A stretch of 64,000 nt of DNA from Leishmania martiniquensis (GCF_017916325.1 NC_090142.1:297501-361500), one strand, 5' to 3'; numbered from the stretch's first letter, positions 1 to 13,600 are shown. The notes: a model not told the origin generated them from the letters alone. A program made the numbers and translations.

Positions 1-63
1 CCCCTCTCTCTCGCTCTCTCCCCCTCTCGCTGACACTTCGCCTTCGCCATCTCACTCACGCAG
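1..63 (+). promoter_or_regulatory. Predicted trans-splice acceptor, gene at 140
   Basis: A C/T-dominated stretch runs from the window edge and ends in CAG, with AG at 62-63. The first ATG downstream is the chosen start at 140. This fits spliced-leader addition with a 5' UTR of about 76 nt. The assignment is by pattern only. Confidence 0.45.
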
Positions 64-139
64 TGCTGATCCACCCTCGCATCATCTCCTTCACATACGC
101 ATTCGATCTGTGCAGTGTCACACGTGCCCACGCACCCAC

Positions 140-1669
140 ATGTTTCTCCGTATTCGCGGCAAGGGCGCATGCCCGGAGAACTCGCAGGCGGCGGTGATGC
201 ACATTCGCGGCTTCCGGCACACTCACAGCCCGCCGCCATCGGACTCCTTCTACGCGGTGCTACTCCTGCCGCCGAGCTTCGCACCCACTCCATCGGGCGC
301 CGATGCAGGGGTCAACACAACAGAGCCTGCCGCGCCGCCAAAGGCAGTGGCGCAGCCGTTCCGCTTTGCTCTCTTCCCCGTTGGCGTCCAGACCGTCTCG
401 ACGGCAGCACAGACGCAGTGCGCGATGCCGCGGACGGCGACGAGCTCTGCTGTTGAGGCCGGTGCCGACGCGCCGTTCTCGCCTCTGACGACTTTTGACA
501 GCGAGTTCGCCCGCATCCTCTGGAAGGAGACATGGAACCTATACGATATCCTTTACGACGAGGTGCCGCTGCTGCCGTGGATTGAGACGATCAGCGACGG
601 AGTGGCGGCCTCGTTGGTGGAGACAGTGGAGAGGGAGCTTCGCAAGCTCGCCCTGTCTGATGCGGTGACAGCGGCAGCGCTGCCCTCCCTGGCATCGCTG
701 GCGGACAAGACGAGCGGCTTCGATCTCGCCTCGGCTCGCACGGGCAACCGCCAGGTGGTGGTGTGCCCGCACTATTACTCCTCTGCCGCCTTGCCTGAGA
801 GTGCGTTCCGCGGTCTTGGGGGACGCCCTGCGTTGGATCCATGCGATTTGCAGTCGGCCATGATTCCTGCGCCGATGGAAGGCCCCGTGGTGGTATTGGA
901 CCTCGTAGACTTGCCTGCAGCGCAAGCAGGCGGCAAGGCGATGGTGAATATTGCCTGGTACGTCGCTTTCGCTGCGATGCAGCCTGACCGTGTGCTGCTC
1001 CGTTGCCGCGCTATAGTGGTGCGCCTCCCGTACACCTTAGTTCCAACGTACACGCAAACGTGCCGCCACTGCGTCTCGTCGACTTTGTCTGCGGGCGCGG
1101 CGCCGACGATGGCGGATGCGTTCCGCGAAATGGTCGATTTCATTGGCGAACACGTGGCTGCTGTGTATCAGGGGATGGTGCTGGCGCTGCCGGGTGCACC
1201 TCCTGCGCTGACAGCAAACTGTGCGGCAGCACCGCCAGTGGTGGTGATTGGGAGCACGATGGCCGCCCTTGGCGACTGCCTACGCTCTCTCTTCGGCATC
1301 GCTGCCGCATCAGGCGCCGAGGGGCGTGATCGTGCCCGCGTTGTTATTTTCTACGGGGACCACCTCGGCACAACAGCTGGGGCTGGGGCTGGCGCCAGCG
1401 ACGCACACTGGGCCTCCGACGCCTGTAGCGTACATGTGAGGGCACAGGACAGGTCCATTGGCGAGGCCTGCGGCTTTGAGATGGACGTGGAGAAGGTGCG
1501 AGTGCCACTGAAGGCGCTGCTTGACGGTGGTGAGGAGCCGTTGGACGAGTACACGCTGCGGGAGCGATGTCGACTGAACTTCTGCCCGTGCTGCGGTGAC
1601 TGCGCTAACAACAACAGGGACTACGCCGTCGAGCAGGGCCATGGACACCACTGCGGTGGTGGCCATTAG
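140..1669 (+). CDS. Hypothetical protein with Cys/His-rich C-terminal tail (509 aa)
   Basis: I do not recognise a family. The frame is open from a GTG at 110, but the first ATG is at 140, downstream of a good splice acceptor, so 140 is taken as the start. The protein is Ala/Val-rich and looks globular from about residue 130 onward, with an acidic-aromatic stretch (EFARILWKETWNLYDILYDE) near residues 125-145. An isolated CRHC pair occurs in the middle. The last 34 residues hold a CPCCGDC cluster (about 482-488) followed by His/Gly residues including HGHHC, so metal binding is plausible. No signal peptide or membrane helix is evident. Third positions are strongly GC-biased, as in the neighbouring genes, which supports real coding. 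Function is unknown. Confidence 0.85.
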   Translation: MFLRIRGKGACPENSQAAVMHIRGFRHTHSPPPSDSFYAVLLLPPSFAPTPSGADAGVNTTEPAAPPKAVAQPFRFALFPVGVQTVSTAAQTQCAMPRTATSSAVEAGADAPFSPLTTFDSEFARILWKETWNLYDILYDEVPLLPWIETISDGVAASLVETVERELRKLALSDAVTAAALPSLASLADKTSGFDLASARTGNRQVVVCPHYYSSAALPESAFRGLGGRPALDPCDLQSAMIPAPMEGPVVVLDLVDLPAAQAGGKAMVNIAWYVAFAAMQPDRVLLRCRAIVVRLPYTLVPTYTQTCRHCVSSTLSAGAAPTMADAFREMVDFIGEHVAAVYQGMVLALPGAPPALTANCAAAPPVVVIGSTMAALGDCLRSLFGIAAASGAEGRDRARVVIFYGDHLGTTAGAGAGASDAHWASDACSVHVRAQDRSIGEACGFEMDVEKVRVPLKALLDGGEEPLDEYTLRERCRLNFCPCCGDCANNNRDYAVEQGHGHHCGGGH

Positions 1670-4651
1670 AGAGGGAGTACACCGATGACTTCCTCTGCTT
1701 GGCTGATGTGTGGAGTGCTCCGCTAGCAGCGCGTAGCTGCTGGTGTGTCGATCTTTCACGCCACGTTGTTAGCGTCCGAGCTTGACCGACGCCGCCGTTA
1801 ACTGAGAGGGGTGGCTCGCTTGCGCGCTGCGCCTCGCTAAAGGGTGGGTTGTGGCTCGCATCACCTTACCCCTCCCAGCTGCACCTGCCGTGCGTGTGTG
1901 TTCCCTCACAGGCTGCTCACACGCCACGTGCCCACACATGGGCAGACACAGGTGTACAAAGGCGTGAGCCCGCTTCCCCATCCTTGCGATGACGATGGGC
2001 GCCCTCAGCACCGCCGTCGCGCGGCTGGTTTCTCTCCCTCTCTGTTGCGTTGTCTTCGTGGTCGATGGTCGCCTTTACTGCTCGCAGCTTGGAAACGAAG
2101 TCTCTCTCGCCACGATGGGCGCGTTTGAGGGTCTGGAGCCGACGCCATCCGCACCAACGCCATACTTGAAGGACACGATTCGGTTGCCTCCCTGTAAGCC
2201 GCCTGTCTCTCTCAGGTGCGTGTGCTCTGCCCCCTTTTTTCTGTTCGATGCTCGACGTGTATGTGTCTCTGTTTGCCGTGTCTCAGCGCCTTTTCCATCT
2301 TGTTCATGGCCGAGTTCACTGCAGGGTACCACACCACACCACCCGCACTCGCCTTGTGCTCATCCACGGCATCCATCGTCACAGCCCCTCCCTCCCCTTC
2401 CCCCCTCCCCCTCTGCAGGTGAGCACCGTGCCGCCTCAGGATGCTTTCGTCAATCCTCCTGTAGGGCACGGCGAGGGGCCCAACCCATGCAGGAATGGAG
2501 GGGGGACCGCGTTCCATCAAAAGCTCCCTTCATGAGCAGCGACGGCAGCAGCACGCATGATACACACGCACACACACAGTAAGAGGAAGCGGAGGGCGCG
2601 AAAAGGCGCTTGACGGACCTGAGTGTGCCCCCATTGCCCCCCTCCCTCTGCCCTTTTTCTCGCCATAAGCTGGAGTCCGGGACGAGAGAGACCCTCCCCG
2701 CCTGCGGCCCATTGAAGCACGCGTACCTGCGCACATGATCATACGTGCGTGGCCTCTCTCTTCTATGTACGGGTGCCTCGTCTCTCTCTCTTCGACTGCA
2801 CATCACTGTTGCACCCCCCTCTCTTCCTCTCTCTTTACACACACACACACACATCTTCGGCCTCCCCACAGCGAAACGGCAAAGCGCGACAGACGAAAAA
2901 CACATACGAACATACACGAAGCAGTACCGCAACGCTCTTGTGTTCGCCTGTTCCACAGGAGTGTGTACTCTCCCCCCTTCTCCCGTGGGCGACAGGAGCT
3001 GCAGAGAAGAAGAGGAAGAAGAGCAAAACCCATCGAAAGCAGCAACAGCAACAGCAGCCGCTGCCCTACGATTGCATCCGCCGTGGTGGCTCTGCAGTTC
3101 GCCGCGGCCAAATCCCTTCCCTCTTCTCTCCGCAAACAGCGCGAAGACCGGCTTGTCTGTGCGCGTGCCGCTTTGTCTCTCCCTCATTCTCTTTCAATAC
3201 GATCCCCTCATCACAGCAGGCCCCCCTCCACCTCTCTGTATCTGTGGCACCCACCGCGTCTTACCTCTACGCGTCTTTTTTTTCTCGCACGCGTCTGCGC
3301 CGTCTAACGTTCCCATTGCTGTGCCCTTCATCACTTTCTGCACGCTGTGCTCTTTTGCGGCACTCCACTTCTCTACCCCTCCCCTTTCCTCAAACCATCT
3401 CTGTGTGTACACGTCTTTTTCCCCTCCTCTGTACTTCCGCTAGTACGTTCACGGTGAGCTGGTGAGCTCGCGCTGCCGCCGCCACCGCCGTCGTCGTCGT
3501 CATACCAATTCTCCTCTCTCTCTGCTCGGCTTCCTTTCATGGCCCTCGGCGCTTATCTATTTCACACGCAGCTGCACCATCACCATCAAAGAAATTTTTC
3601 TTTCGCATAAGGGCGACGCCCAACGCTACCACGCACACGAGTACCCGCACGGACACCATTATCATCACCAAAGTCGTCATGACTGGCGCTGGCCATTGTG
3701 CACTGCCTATTGAACCGCGTGCTGTGGTGCCCCGCTTTCTCGGCCCTCTCGCGTCGCGCACTTTCGGTTGGGCGGGCTCGCTGTCTGGTCGACTGTTGCC
3801 CTTCTCGTCTTGAGGTTTTATTGCCGTTGCTCTTTACTGGGCGCCGTTCGGAACCGCCGCACAGCTCTTCCCCCCCTCTGCTTTTGTGTATAGCCCTCTT
3901 CTCTGCCGTCTGCGTGCTGCACACGCCTCCCCCCTCTTTCCCCTTCCCCTTTCCCCCCTTCCCCCCTTCCCCCCTTCCCCGCTGCTCCCCTCTCTTCCAG
4001 GATCTGTGTGGTGTGCCCTCCCTACGTGCCATTGGTGTGTGGGCGTCTCTTCTCCTCTTCTTCCCTCATTCTTCCCGTCTTGGGTGTGCAGAGGACCACA
4101 TCGTGTTGCACCCGCGCCGAAACTCCGAGGCGCGGACGCGAAAAGAGACCTCTGCCACCCCCTCTCCACTCCCCCTCCCTTTTCCCATTTTAGCCACTGT
4201 AAAAAGAAAGCCGCACTGTGTGTGTGTGCGGCCGCTTCGACCTCTCTCTCTCACCGCTTGTGGGGGCTCCGCGCACTCCTCTACCATTTCTGTTACGTCT
4301 TTGCGCATCATTGGACGGCCGCGCGTGCTCTCTCCCCGTAAGGACACACACTTTTACACACGCGCACGCACACACAGGCAGACAGGCGCACGCACACATA
4401 CACACACACATATGTACACACATTCAAACGCATCAACGATTGCCTCGCTTCGTGGTGTGCGTCTGCGTTTTTTCGCGCTGGAGACTCGTGCGTGCCCGCC
4501 GACGGACCTCCCTCTCCCTCTCCCTCCCCGAATACCGTATCACGAAGGTGCCTCTACAGGCGCTGCTTTATTCTTTGCGAGGGCGCCTCCGTAGCCCTCC
4601 CTTTTCCTCTTTTTTTCACGTTTGCGCCTCCTCCCTCCCTCCTGCTCCTCG
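1670..4651. other. Long intergenic spacer (3.0 kb), UTRs and splice signals
   Basis: No credible coding region is seen. Open frames here are rich in Pro/Ser/Leu/Arg translated from pyrimidine tracts and lack coding-type third-position bias. The spacer holds CA repeats (2569-2579, 2837-2852, about 4358-4420), a very long pyrimidine block at 3926-3998 and further C/T tracts near 4508-4530 and 4595-4650. It should contain the 3' UTR of the upstream gene and the 5' UTR of the phosphatase gene. Confidence 0.7.
3926..4000 (+). promoter_or_regulatory. Long polypyrimidine tract ending in CAG
   Basis: About 70 nt of almost pure C/T contain a short tandem C6T2-type repeat at about 3950-3978 and end in TTCCAG, with AG at 3999-4000. 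This is a textbook trans-splice acceptor, but it lies about 650 nt upstream of the phosphatase ATG. It could give a long 5' UTR, drive polyadenylation of the upstream gene, or serve an unrecognised transcript. Confidence 0.45.
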
Positions 4652-7600
4652 ATGAATGCGCTTACGCGTGACGAGCGGCGAGATGACTACCTTCAGCGCT
4701 TCGCCCTTCGCGAGCTCGTGGAGCACTGGCTGGATCGCGCTAGTCTCGAGCGTCCAGAGGACCCGTACCAGTACCTGATAGACGAGGCGCTGGCTCAGCG
4801 CCGCAGCGGTGGCGGTATTGTCAGCTGCCCAAACTCATGGTGCAACATGACAATGCCGGCCTCACAGTTCGAGACACACCAGAAATCCTGCAACAACGCG
4901 AGTAGCTGGGTGCGTTGTGTCCGCTGCAACATGCGGGTCGACGTGTCAAAGATGTCGCACCATCGGCTTTATTGCCGGCTCGAGCGATGTGCCTTGTGTG
5001 GGGAGGTGGTGCTGCCGCGCATGCTGCTCATGTGCCCATACCGCCTTATATCTGAAGCAGAGCGTGATCGACAGGCAGCCATGCACCGTCTGGAACGGTG
5101 CCGTGAGGGTGTACAGCTGGGCCCGGAAGCCGAGGCGGCGTCGCTTGCCGAAGCGGCTACCGCACCGACATTACTTTCGCCTCCGCAAAGCCCAAAGAGG
5201 GCGATGATGTCGGCAGTCAACAGCTTCGTCAGCCGCGGTGATACTCGTCGTGCGTCCTCTGCGACGCCCACCGCACCTCTCCAGGGCGCCGTCGCCCCCC
5301 CCTCACTTCCCCCCACCGAGAGAAGAACGACGCGGACGGCGGCCAGTGGTGACCACGAACGCTCGGCTGTCCCCAGCGCATCTGCGTCACAGTCTGCCAT
5401 TACTGCCCGTAGCGCCGACGCCTCAGCATCCAGTAGCGACGCCGCCACAGCGCCGTTGTTAGCGACCTGCTCAGGGTGTACGTTAGGTGCCTCCGGGAGC
5501 ATCCTATCGAGCTCGACAACGCGGTCGCTGACCTGCCCGTCGACCTCTGCGGCGCTGGAAAGCACGCTCGTCATGAGGACCTCTTCCGGTGGCAACGAGC
5601 GCGACCCTCCTCATCAGCTCGACAGTGAAAGCCATAGCGGGAGTCAGACGGCGATGCTGTCGGCCTCAGCAACAGCGGGGCGGCGTCCCTCCTTCGGGGC
5701 CCTCGGCGCCGCCGACAGCGGCCTGCGTGACCAGCTCGACCGCTATCCAAACCACTTGCTCCCCGCCATCCGCTCGCTTCAGCGCCGATGGCGGCGGAAC
5801 TTCTTTGTGCACCTTTTCCGGAAGGAGGTGCTGGGTGGGGTGTGGCGGCAGCTGGACAGCGCGCAGGAGAAGGCGGCAGGCAAGAATGCGTACGGCATCG
5901 CTAACCGCATCGTGGACCGCAGGCTGCGCGAGCAGTGCCATTCCTGCTCGCAGGACATGGCAAGCGGTGCCAATGGCGTGGGTAGAGACGGTGGCGGTTG
6001 CGCTGATCGCGGGGTCGGCTTGCGGTCCTCGTCGGTCTTGTCCGTCCCGGCCGACGACCTTGTCGGGGATGAGACAATAAGCGCCTCCTTCGAGGCTGAC
6101 CCGGTAGCTGTGTCACACGAGGAGTTGGAGAGCGGCGGCTACATGGGTGCGTGCGATCTCGAGGCGCTCACCCGCCACTTGGCGGCGCGCGAGGTACTTC
6201 CCCTCTCCCTGGTGCTGAAGATCGTGCGGGCGGCGTCGAAGCTGCTTGGAAAGCGCCCAGTCGTGCAGCACCTCTCTATCCCAGCGAGCGGCTCCCTCGT
6301 CGTCGTCGGTGACATCCACGGGCAGATGAAAGATCTTGAGCACATCCTGTGCTTTATGGGACCGCCCACAGCGGAGCGGTACTACCTCTTCAACGGCGAC
6401 TTCATTGATCGCGGCCCGTACGGGTGTGAGGTGCTTGTGTACATCTTCTCCCTTCTCTGCACGTACCCCGATTACGTTTTTCTTAACCGCGGCAATCACG
6501 AGAACTACTCGACGAACACCGAGTACGGCTTCATGGCTGAGCTCTACGCCAAGTACGGCGCCCGCTCCTCCTACTTACTGAGCGCTATGGTCGACAGCTA
6601 CGAGTGTATGCCGCTGCTAAGCATTGTTGACCACCGCGTCGCCGTCGTACACGGCGGTGCGCCGCGACTCATGTGCACGCTGGACGAGATTGAGGCGATT
6701 GGCCACGTACGCGACATCCCGGTAGAGCGCCAAACCACTCGCGCAGAGCAGTTGCTAGCGGAGCTGCTGTGGAACGACCCGGTCGAAAAGTTTCGCTCAC
6801 GCCAGCTCGGAACAAGTCAGCAAGGGCCGGGGTGGCGCTCGAGCAGCCGCGGCTGCGGGGTGGAGTACCTGTCGAACATCACAGAACAGTTCCTCAAGAG
6901 GAACGGTCTGACCCTTCTGATCCGCTCGCACGATGTCAAGACCGCCGGGTTCGAGCTAGCCCACAGGAACAAGTCAATCACAGTCTTCAGTGCCTCGAAC
7001 TACGGTGGCGTCTCTGGCAACCGCGGCGCCGTCGCCGTGCTGACGCGGAAGTCGGCGCAGCCCGTCTTCCACACGTGGTTTCTGCGAGAAGATTATCGCC
7101 AACTCCGCGCAGAGGCGCTGCTGAGCGAGGAAGAGAACGCCTCGTCCATGACGGCTCTGCCGCGCCACAACGACGCGGCGGACGTGTGCTCGGGCGACAC
7201 TCTCGATGGACTGGGCAGCAACAAGATCGACTTGAACGCTGTGCTCGCGACACCGCCGTCGGCCCCGCCGAGCGCTGGATTTGTGCCGATCGTGCCACAG
7301 AAGCTCATTAGCGTCACCCACGTGACCGACTCCGCGCTCATGATGGATGATGAGTTCATTCAGGCGTATTACCTCCACAGCGACTTTGTGCTGCCCGAGG
7401 CGGAAGACATCATGAGCGTGCCGAGTGGTGGCTGCAGCCGCGCGAGCGCCCTCTCAGACGCGGGAAGGACGAGTGCGGAGTCGATCTCGGCCATGGCGTG
7501 CATCTCGGCAGACAAGAGGCTTAGGGCGCTGCTTCCGCAGCCGCTGGCACCCTCGCTGCCAAAGCAGTCGAAGCCGGACAGCGGCAGTGCTAACGCGAGA

Positions 7601-10600
7601 GGTTGGCGGGCGATACAGGGACTGCCGGACAGCGGAGGCCCATGGCGTGCAGCGCAGAGCGCCACTGCCAGCAGCACGAGTAGAGACGCCTTGCAGGCGC
7701 ATCGCGGCACCATGGCTTCCATTTCGTCCCACTTCAGCCACTGCAGCGCACAACCCATGGCCCGTATTGGCCTCGGACTCAGCCAGGACCTCTCCATCGC
7801 CCTCCAGCTGCAGACGATTCAGCAAATACGAGAGCTCGTGTACTTCAACCGCTACGCCCTCCTTGCCGCCTTTAATCAGGTAGACGAGATGCGTACCGGC
7901 ACGGTATACAAGGCCGAGTGGTGTGTCGTCACGCGCGACGTCTTGAAGCTCGATATACCTTGGTACTACCTCTGCCAGCACCTTGTGCCGAGGCTGGAGG
8001 TGAACGGCGTGCCGTCCGTCGAGTACATGCGCTTTCTCCGCCACTTCGATGCGCGCTTCGCCCTGGAGTCGCGCCTCAGCTGGCAGCGGGCAACTATCTT
8101 GCGCATCAGCGCCGACCTCGACATCCCGGAGGACATTATCAACACTTTCTGCGATCGATCGATGAAGGCAGTGAGTAGCGCCTCCAGTCAAGTCCACAGC
8201 ACCGGCGGCGGACTGAGCCAGAACTCCTCTCTCCACTCTCCGCTGCCGACCATCTTGTCTCCTGCCACGGTATCCTTGACCGTCAGTGCTGCTGCCTTGA
8301 CCGACTCCCCCCGCAGCGCGGTATCTTCGCTCGCACTCGGCTCGACACCCCCGGCTTCCACGCTGTCCCCGCTGCTTCCTCCGAGGTCGCTCTCCTCTCC
8401 CATCCCTTCAGCGACCACCCTGCTGGCGGCGGCGGCGCTACCGCCGGCCACCGCGAATGCCGCGCGGTGGGACGGCGACGATGCCGAGAGCGCCGCACAC
8501 GCGAGACCTGCTAGCGAGGCGGAGAGGCACGCTCTCCTCCAGAGTGGCGCGCCTTCGTCGGACGACAGCTGGTGGCATGAGGTTCAGATCGGCTTCAACA
8601 TGTTCGCGAACAAAGTCCGTGCGCTTTCGCCGGCGGCGGCCGCTATGGAGGACAACGAAGTCTTTGCCCTCTTCTGTTACTTTGATGTCGGCATGCAGGG
8701 GCACGTGCGCGTGGGCGACATCGTGAGGCGGACGACGGAGCTGCTCCAGGAGAGCGGTGAGGAAGAGGCCATGCTGCTCATGAGCGGTGAGCTGGACTTC
8801 TCTGCCATCCCTGGCGGGCCGCCGCGCGGGGCCGCAGCAGGCCCACCGGCCATGTCCTCCCTAAGCTCCTTGTCGACCTCCTCCCCATCCTCAGCGACGG
8901 ACGTCGACGTGGGTGATGGCAAACAGGGTGCCACGGCAAGCGGCGCACCGGAAGCCGACGCTGGCAATGGCGGTGGCGGAGGCGGCGAACTGGCACCGCC
9001 ACCGGGCAAACGGAGCAGCCGAGCGACGAACAGCGGCCTCGCGCGCTTTGGCAAAGGCGGGCTCGCTGCGAAGTGTCACGTGACAAGGTGCGGTGGTGGG
9101 GCCGGTGGCAGCAGCGCCGTCGATGGAACCGCATCGGATAGCAGCTCCGACACCGGTCGCCGCTGTGCTGGCAATCCTGTAGAGCATACGAGTGGTCCGG
9201 GGGAGGCCAAGAAAATGATGAAGTGGCCGGCAAGCATTGGCGGGCGTGGCACACCACACCGCAAGTCCACCTTAGACGGCGCCATTGGTGACCACGGCGA
9301 CAAGGAGCCTGGCAGCAGCTTGGTGCGATACTCCCCTTCCGCAACGAAGCGGTCCCTGCCGTCATCCGTTCCACGCAAGATCAGTCGACAGCTGAGGACA
9401 ACGCTGCCAACCCCAGCGATGGTGCTGCCGTTTGAGCCCGAGGACGACGGCAGGCGTCGCTCAAGCCAACAGGTGCACGCTGCGGCTGCAGGTGAGGCCA
9501 GTGGCGAAGTTAGCATGGACCTGAGTTGCGGCGCGAGCAAGTCAGGCCTCTCGTCTCTGGCCTTCGCCGCGGACCGAAGCAGCACACACGCAGCGGGGGT
9601 GGCACACACAGTTGCGCTCCCTCGCCTGCAAGCCGGCCGCAGCACAGGCAGGCCAGCAGAGGGGAGTGGTGGCAGTGCTCGGAAGAGCACCGAGTCCAGC
9701 CTCACTGTCATGTTCGGCGTCCCGAAGCCGCCATCCTCCGAGGTGAAGCGGGAGCCAAGCGTTTTGGGCCATGACGTCCCGACGTATAGACAGCCCTCCT
9801 GCGCCAGCGACTCGGCTCTGTCGGTGTCAAAGCCCTTCGACGACTACTGCGGCCCCGGCGACTTCGATGGGCGCCTCGCCTTCGACGCTGCAGGTGGCAG
9901 CGGCGTCAGCGCCACCGACAGTGACACGTTCCGCCCGCACTGCTCCTCTCAAGAGCACTCGATGCAGCATCAACAGCCACCGCGGCAGCAACGGGCACCG
10001 TCGCTGCGAAGCAAGCACTTGGCGACGCCACCATGGATCTTCTCAGCGTTGCTGCGGGTGCAGGAACAACTGCTTGGCGGCCACTCGCGTCTTCGACTCC
10101 TCTTCGCCGCGCTGAATCAAAGCAAAAATGGCCGTCTCTCAGAGAAGGAGTTCGTGTCCCTCATTCAGTTCATGAATCTCCTTCTGGAGCACCCCCTCTC
10201 CGATGAGCAGGCGCGTGAGTTGTTTCATTTTGTGCATGAGTCAGCCATCAACTGTGTGCAGTCCATGCTGAACCGCCAACAACGGGCCTCCGCTGCTGGC
10301 CCCCTTGGCCGCAAACGGGGCCACCACGCGGGCAGCACCATGTGGGGCGATGTGAGGCGGATGCCTGGCGACATTCATCTGAGTGTCTCGCCGATGCTGG
10401 CTGGGGCGTCGTGCGAGGCGGACACACAGGCCTATGCGCAGTCTCGCTTGCAGGCGGAGCTGCAGCGAGGGGGCGCCTATATCCTACTCATCGAGTTCAT
10501 GGCCTTCTTCGGCGTGAGGCCAGTGCCGCACGGGGAGGAGGTCACGGCCACTGAAGAGCTCCTTCGAACCGGAACTGCGAGTGCGACCAGCGGCGGCGCC

Positions 10601-13600
10601 GAAGCGACTCGCTCTTCCACGACCGCACCGTCGGCGCTGACAATGTCTCTCTCTGGCGACTTGGCAAGTTCCCATCACCAGCAACTCCAGGGCTGTCGAA
10701 GCACCGTCCCGCGTTGCCAGCCGCCCGACGCTGACTCATCGGAGGGTCCGATGGTGCCGGGGGAGGGTGCCGCCACCTCGGTGGATCGCTCCTCGCTAGC
10801 CATGCAGCCAGCTATCGGCTCACTCGAGGCACCAGCGATCGTGCACGTGGGTGGCAGTCATGTTGGTGGAGCAGGTGAGCGACTCAGCAACGCCGCGAAG
10901 GCAACAGCAAATCTAGGCCCGCCTTCCTGCGATTTGCTTCACCGCCGGCTCGTAGGCAGCAAGGGAGATCCCGATCAGATACGTGGTGCCAGTGCGGTGC
11001 CGCAGCGGCCCCGCGAGCTTCTACTGACACCTTCTGCGACCGGTGGTGGCATGCTACGCGGACCAGGACGCATCAGCTTTTTGTCGCTAAGCACAGCCGA
11101 GCAGGAACTATCGGCGAGCGCAGAGGACAGAGGTGGTGCACCTCCCCCGGCGCACCTGCTGCTTCGGCCCGCTGAGAGTGTGCGGTCCGCCTCTGCGATG
11201 CTGACGGAGAGCACAAAAGAGGCGATAGCTTTACCCTCCTCATCCCTTGCCTCGTGGGGCAGCCTGCTCAACAGCCTTGATGCCACCCCTGTGACGCTGA
11301 CGACACACACAACGGACCTTCTGAGTGTGCTCGCTGAGCTGCGCAACGTCTACGGTGAGCACGCCACGCTGAGAGAGCTGCTGCAGAAGCTGAGCAGCTC
11401 CTTACTGCCCACTTCCCATCCCGAGGCTACCGCCTCCCATTCGCAGACGCCGCTCTGCGGCACATCGACGTCGCTGTCGCTGCTGACAGGCCATTCATGC
11501 CCCCGCAACTCGTGCAGTCTAGCAGCCCTCGGCGGTGTGGCGACGCGGGCGGCAGGCTCCCCACAGCAACCGCCTGACCTGGCCGTGAGCGGGGCCCCTC
11601 GCCTTTCCGCCGCACCCACCTCCGCGGTAGCACCGGCTGTGCACCTCTCTTCAGTTATCAGCGCTGGTGCCTGCCACGAGGAGGCCGTAGTGGCGACGCA
11701 GAGCCACCATCTGGCTCAAAACTGCGGCATCCGCCTCGAGGGGGAGGTGGCTTCTCTTCTAGTGCCGAACAGCTTGCCCGGCGGTGCGGGGCCGCGGCGG
11801 CGTACCGTGCGCAGTCACAGCGGTTGTGAGGGAGACACGGGAGCGCCTTACTCGCCGCGCGTGCCCAACCCGCCGGCGGTGTGGATTGCGGCGGACAGCA
11901 CTGTGTGGCGCTTCAGCACCAGGCTGGAGCCTAGCATCACGTCCACGACTCGGCCGTACATGCTGAACCAGCCGACTGAACTTCGGGTGACGCGGATGGC
12001 GGTGCACTCATGCTCGCTGCTGCCCATCCCGCTTGACGTTCCGCTTCCCTCAGAGCCTCTCATGGCGGCGCACATCACGGAGCTCGGCAATGGAAGTACA
12101 AGTACCAGTGTCGTTACAGCTGGCAGCCGTGGTTGCCCTCGGAGGTATTTCCACGGACATGACCGCAGGAGCCGGCAGCGCTTGAGCAGCGTGTCGCGGG
12201 CTAAACAGCCGTTGGAAAGCAAGTGGCTCCCTATGCCTCTGGCGCCGTACATGACGACCACACTGGCGCAGCGGCCGCGCGCCTGCACGTTCGAGGTGCT
12301 GGGCTCTGCCGCCTTCTCCAACTCCAGCTCATCCGACGCCTTTGTGGGGTCGAGAGTCGCGACTTCCGCCAACATGCATCTCCCTGGCAGCGGCAGCGAT
12401 GAGGCAGGAAAGGGCTGCGCCTGCGAGGGTGGCGGCGGCGGCATCGCTGCTCCCACGTACGAGAACGCCAGCGACAAAAATGTAGCTCGCGGCGAGCCGT
12501 TTATCAGAAGCGGCCAAGGCCTGGGGCTCGGGCGTTGTGCGGAGCGGCCTCCGCCGCAGACGGATGAGAGGGTCGCGCCGAGCACCCCGGAGACACCCTC
12601 AGCGATCCCAAACTCTCTGCCTCGGGCAAAGTCCGCCGCCTCCGCGCTCTCTTTGAAGCAGTCGCAGCCGCTGCCTAAAGCGGTAACCCCTCCACAGCCG
12701 CGGGGAGTCGCGCTGGCGAACGCGCCCGCAGCCGTGAATGCCAGTGACCCACAGCGAAGCGCCGCGGCCGCGTCGATGCCGCTCCTCTCTCCGTGTCACG
12801 TTACCACACCCTCCCAGAGAGCCTCTGCCGCCCCAAAGGGTGAGCCGTCACTTCCAGCAGCTGCACCGGCTATGGCGTCGACGCCGCCGTCGCTTGACCG
12901 GCCGCTGCGGCCGCAGCCGAGACCTCCCAAGGAGAACGAGGCGTTGGCCGGGCCCGCGAATGGTACCCGCGTCGCCTTGGCGCCGGCGGTTGCGATGCCC
13001 GCCTTTCCAGCGCCTGGTTGGATGGGGTCGAAGGCCGCGGCGGCCGTCATTCCAGCACCGCCGCCGATGCGCACGATGCCTTGCATGACGGTGGCGACCT
13101 CCATCTCATCCTTTGCTGAGGCCGACCCGAGTTTGCCCGCCTCGCCGCACAGCGGAGCTCAGAGAGCGGCCTCTGGTCCTCTTAGTCATGATTCCAGCCA
13201 GCCAACCGGGGCGGTGTCGCTGGCCCCGGTACCGTATCGCGCAGACTCAGCGGAGGTGTCTGAAGTGCTTGCGGCAAAGCACGCGTCGAGCATCGTCATC
13301 GGCGTCAGTGCCGCCGCAGGAGACGCGACAGCCAACTGCCGCGACGCTGGTAGCTTCATATCGCTTAGCAGCTCCTTCGCTACACGACTGAGCAACACCG
13401 GCACCCTCCCTCCCATCGTACCCTCGCAGCCGCCTTCCGGGAGCACGAGCGCGATGAACAGCAATGTTTGGCTGACGACGCCGACGTCTACGGATCAACT
13501 GCCGTCTCTGCAGGCGAGTCATCCGCAGGGCTCCGCTGTGTTCAACTTGCCCGACGCCTTCGTGCTAGCGGCGCCGGGTGCGCGTACACCAGCGGAGGCA

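Noticed and set aside
1989..2582. 197-codon plus-strand ORF in the first long spacer
   Set aside because: The second half is translated from pyrimidine tracts and CA repeats; there is no domain or codon bias. It is more likely UTR.
3698..4594. 298-codon plus-strand ORF upstream of the phosphatase
   Set aside because: Translation is Pro/Ser/Leu/Arg from C/T blocks and His/Thr from CA repeats; it covers evident splice signals.
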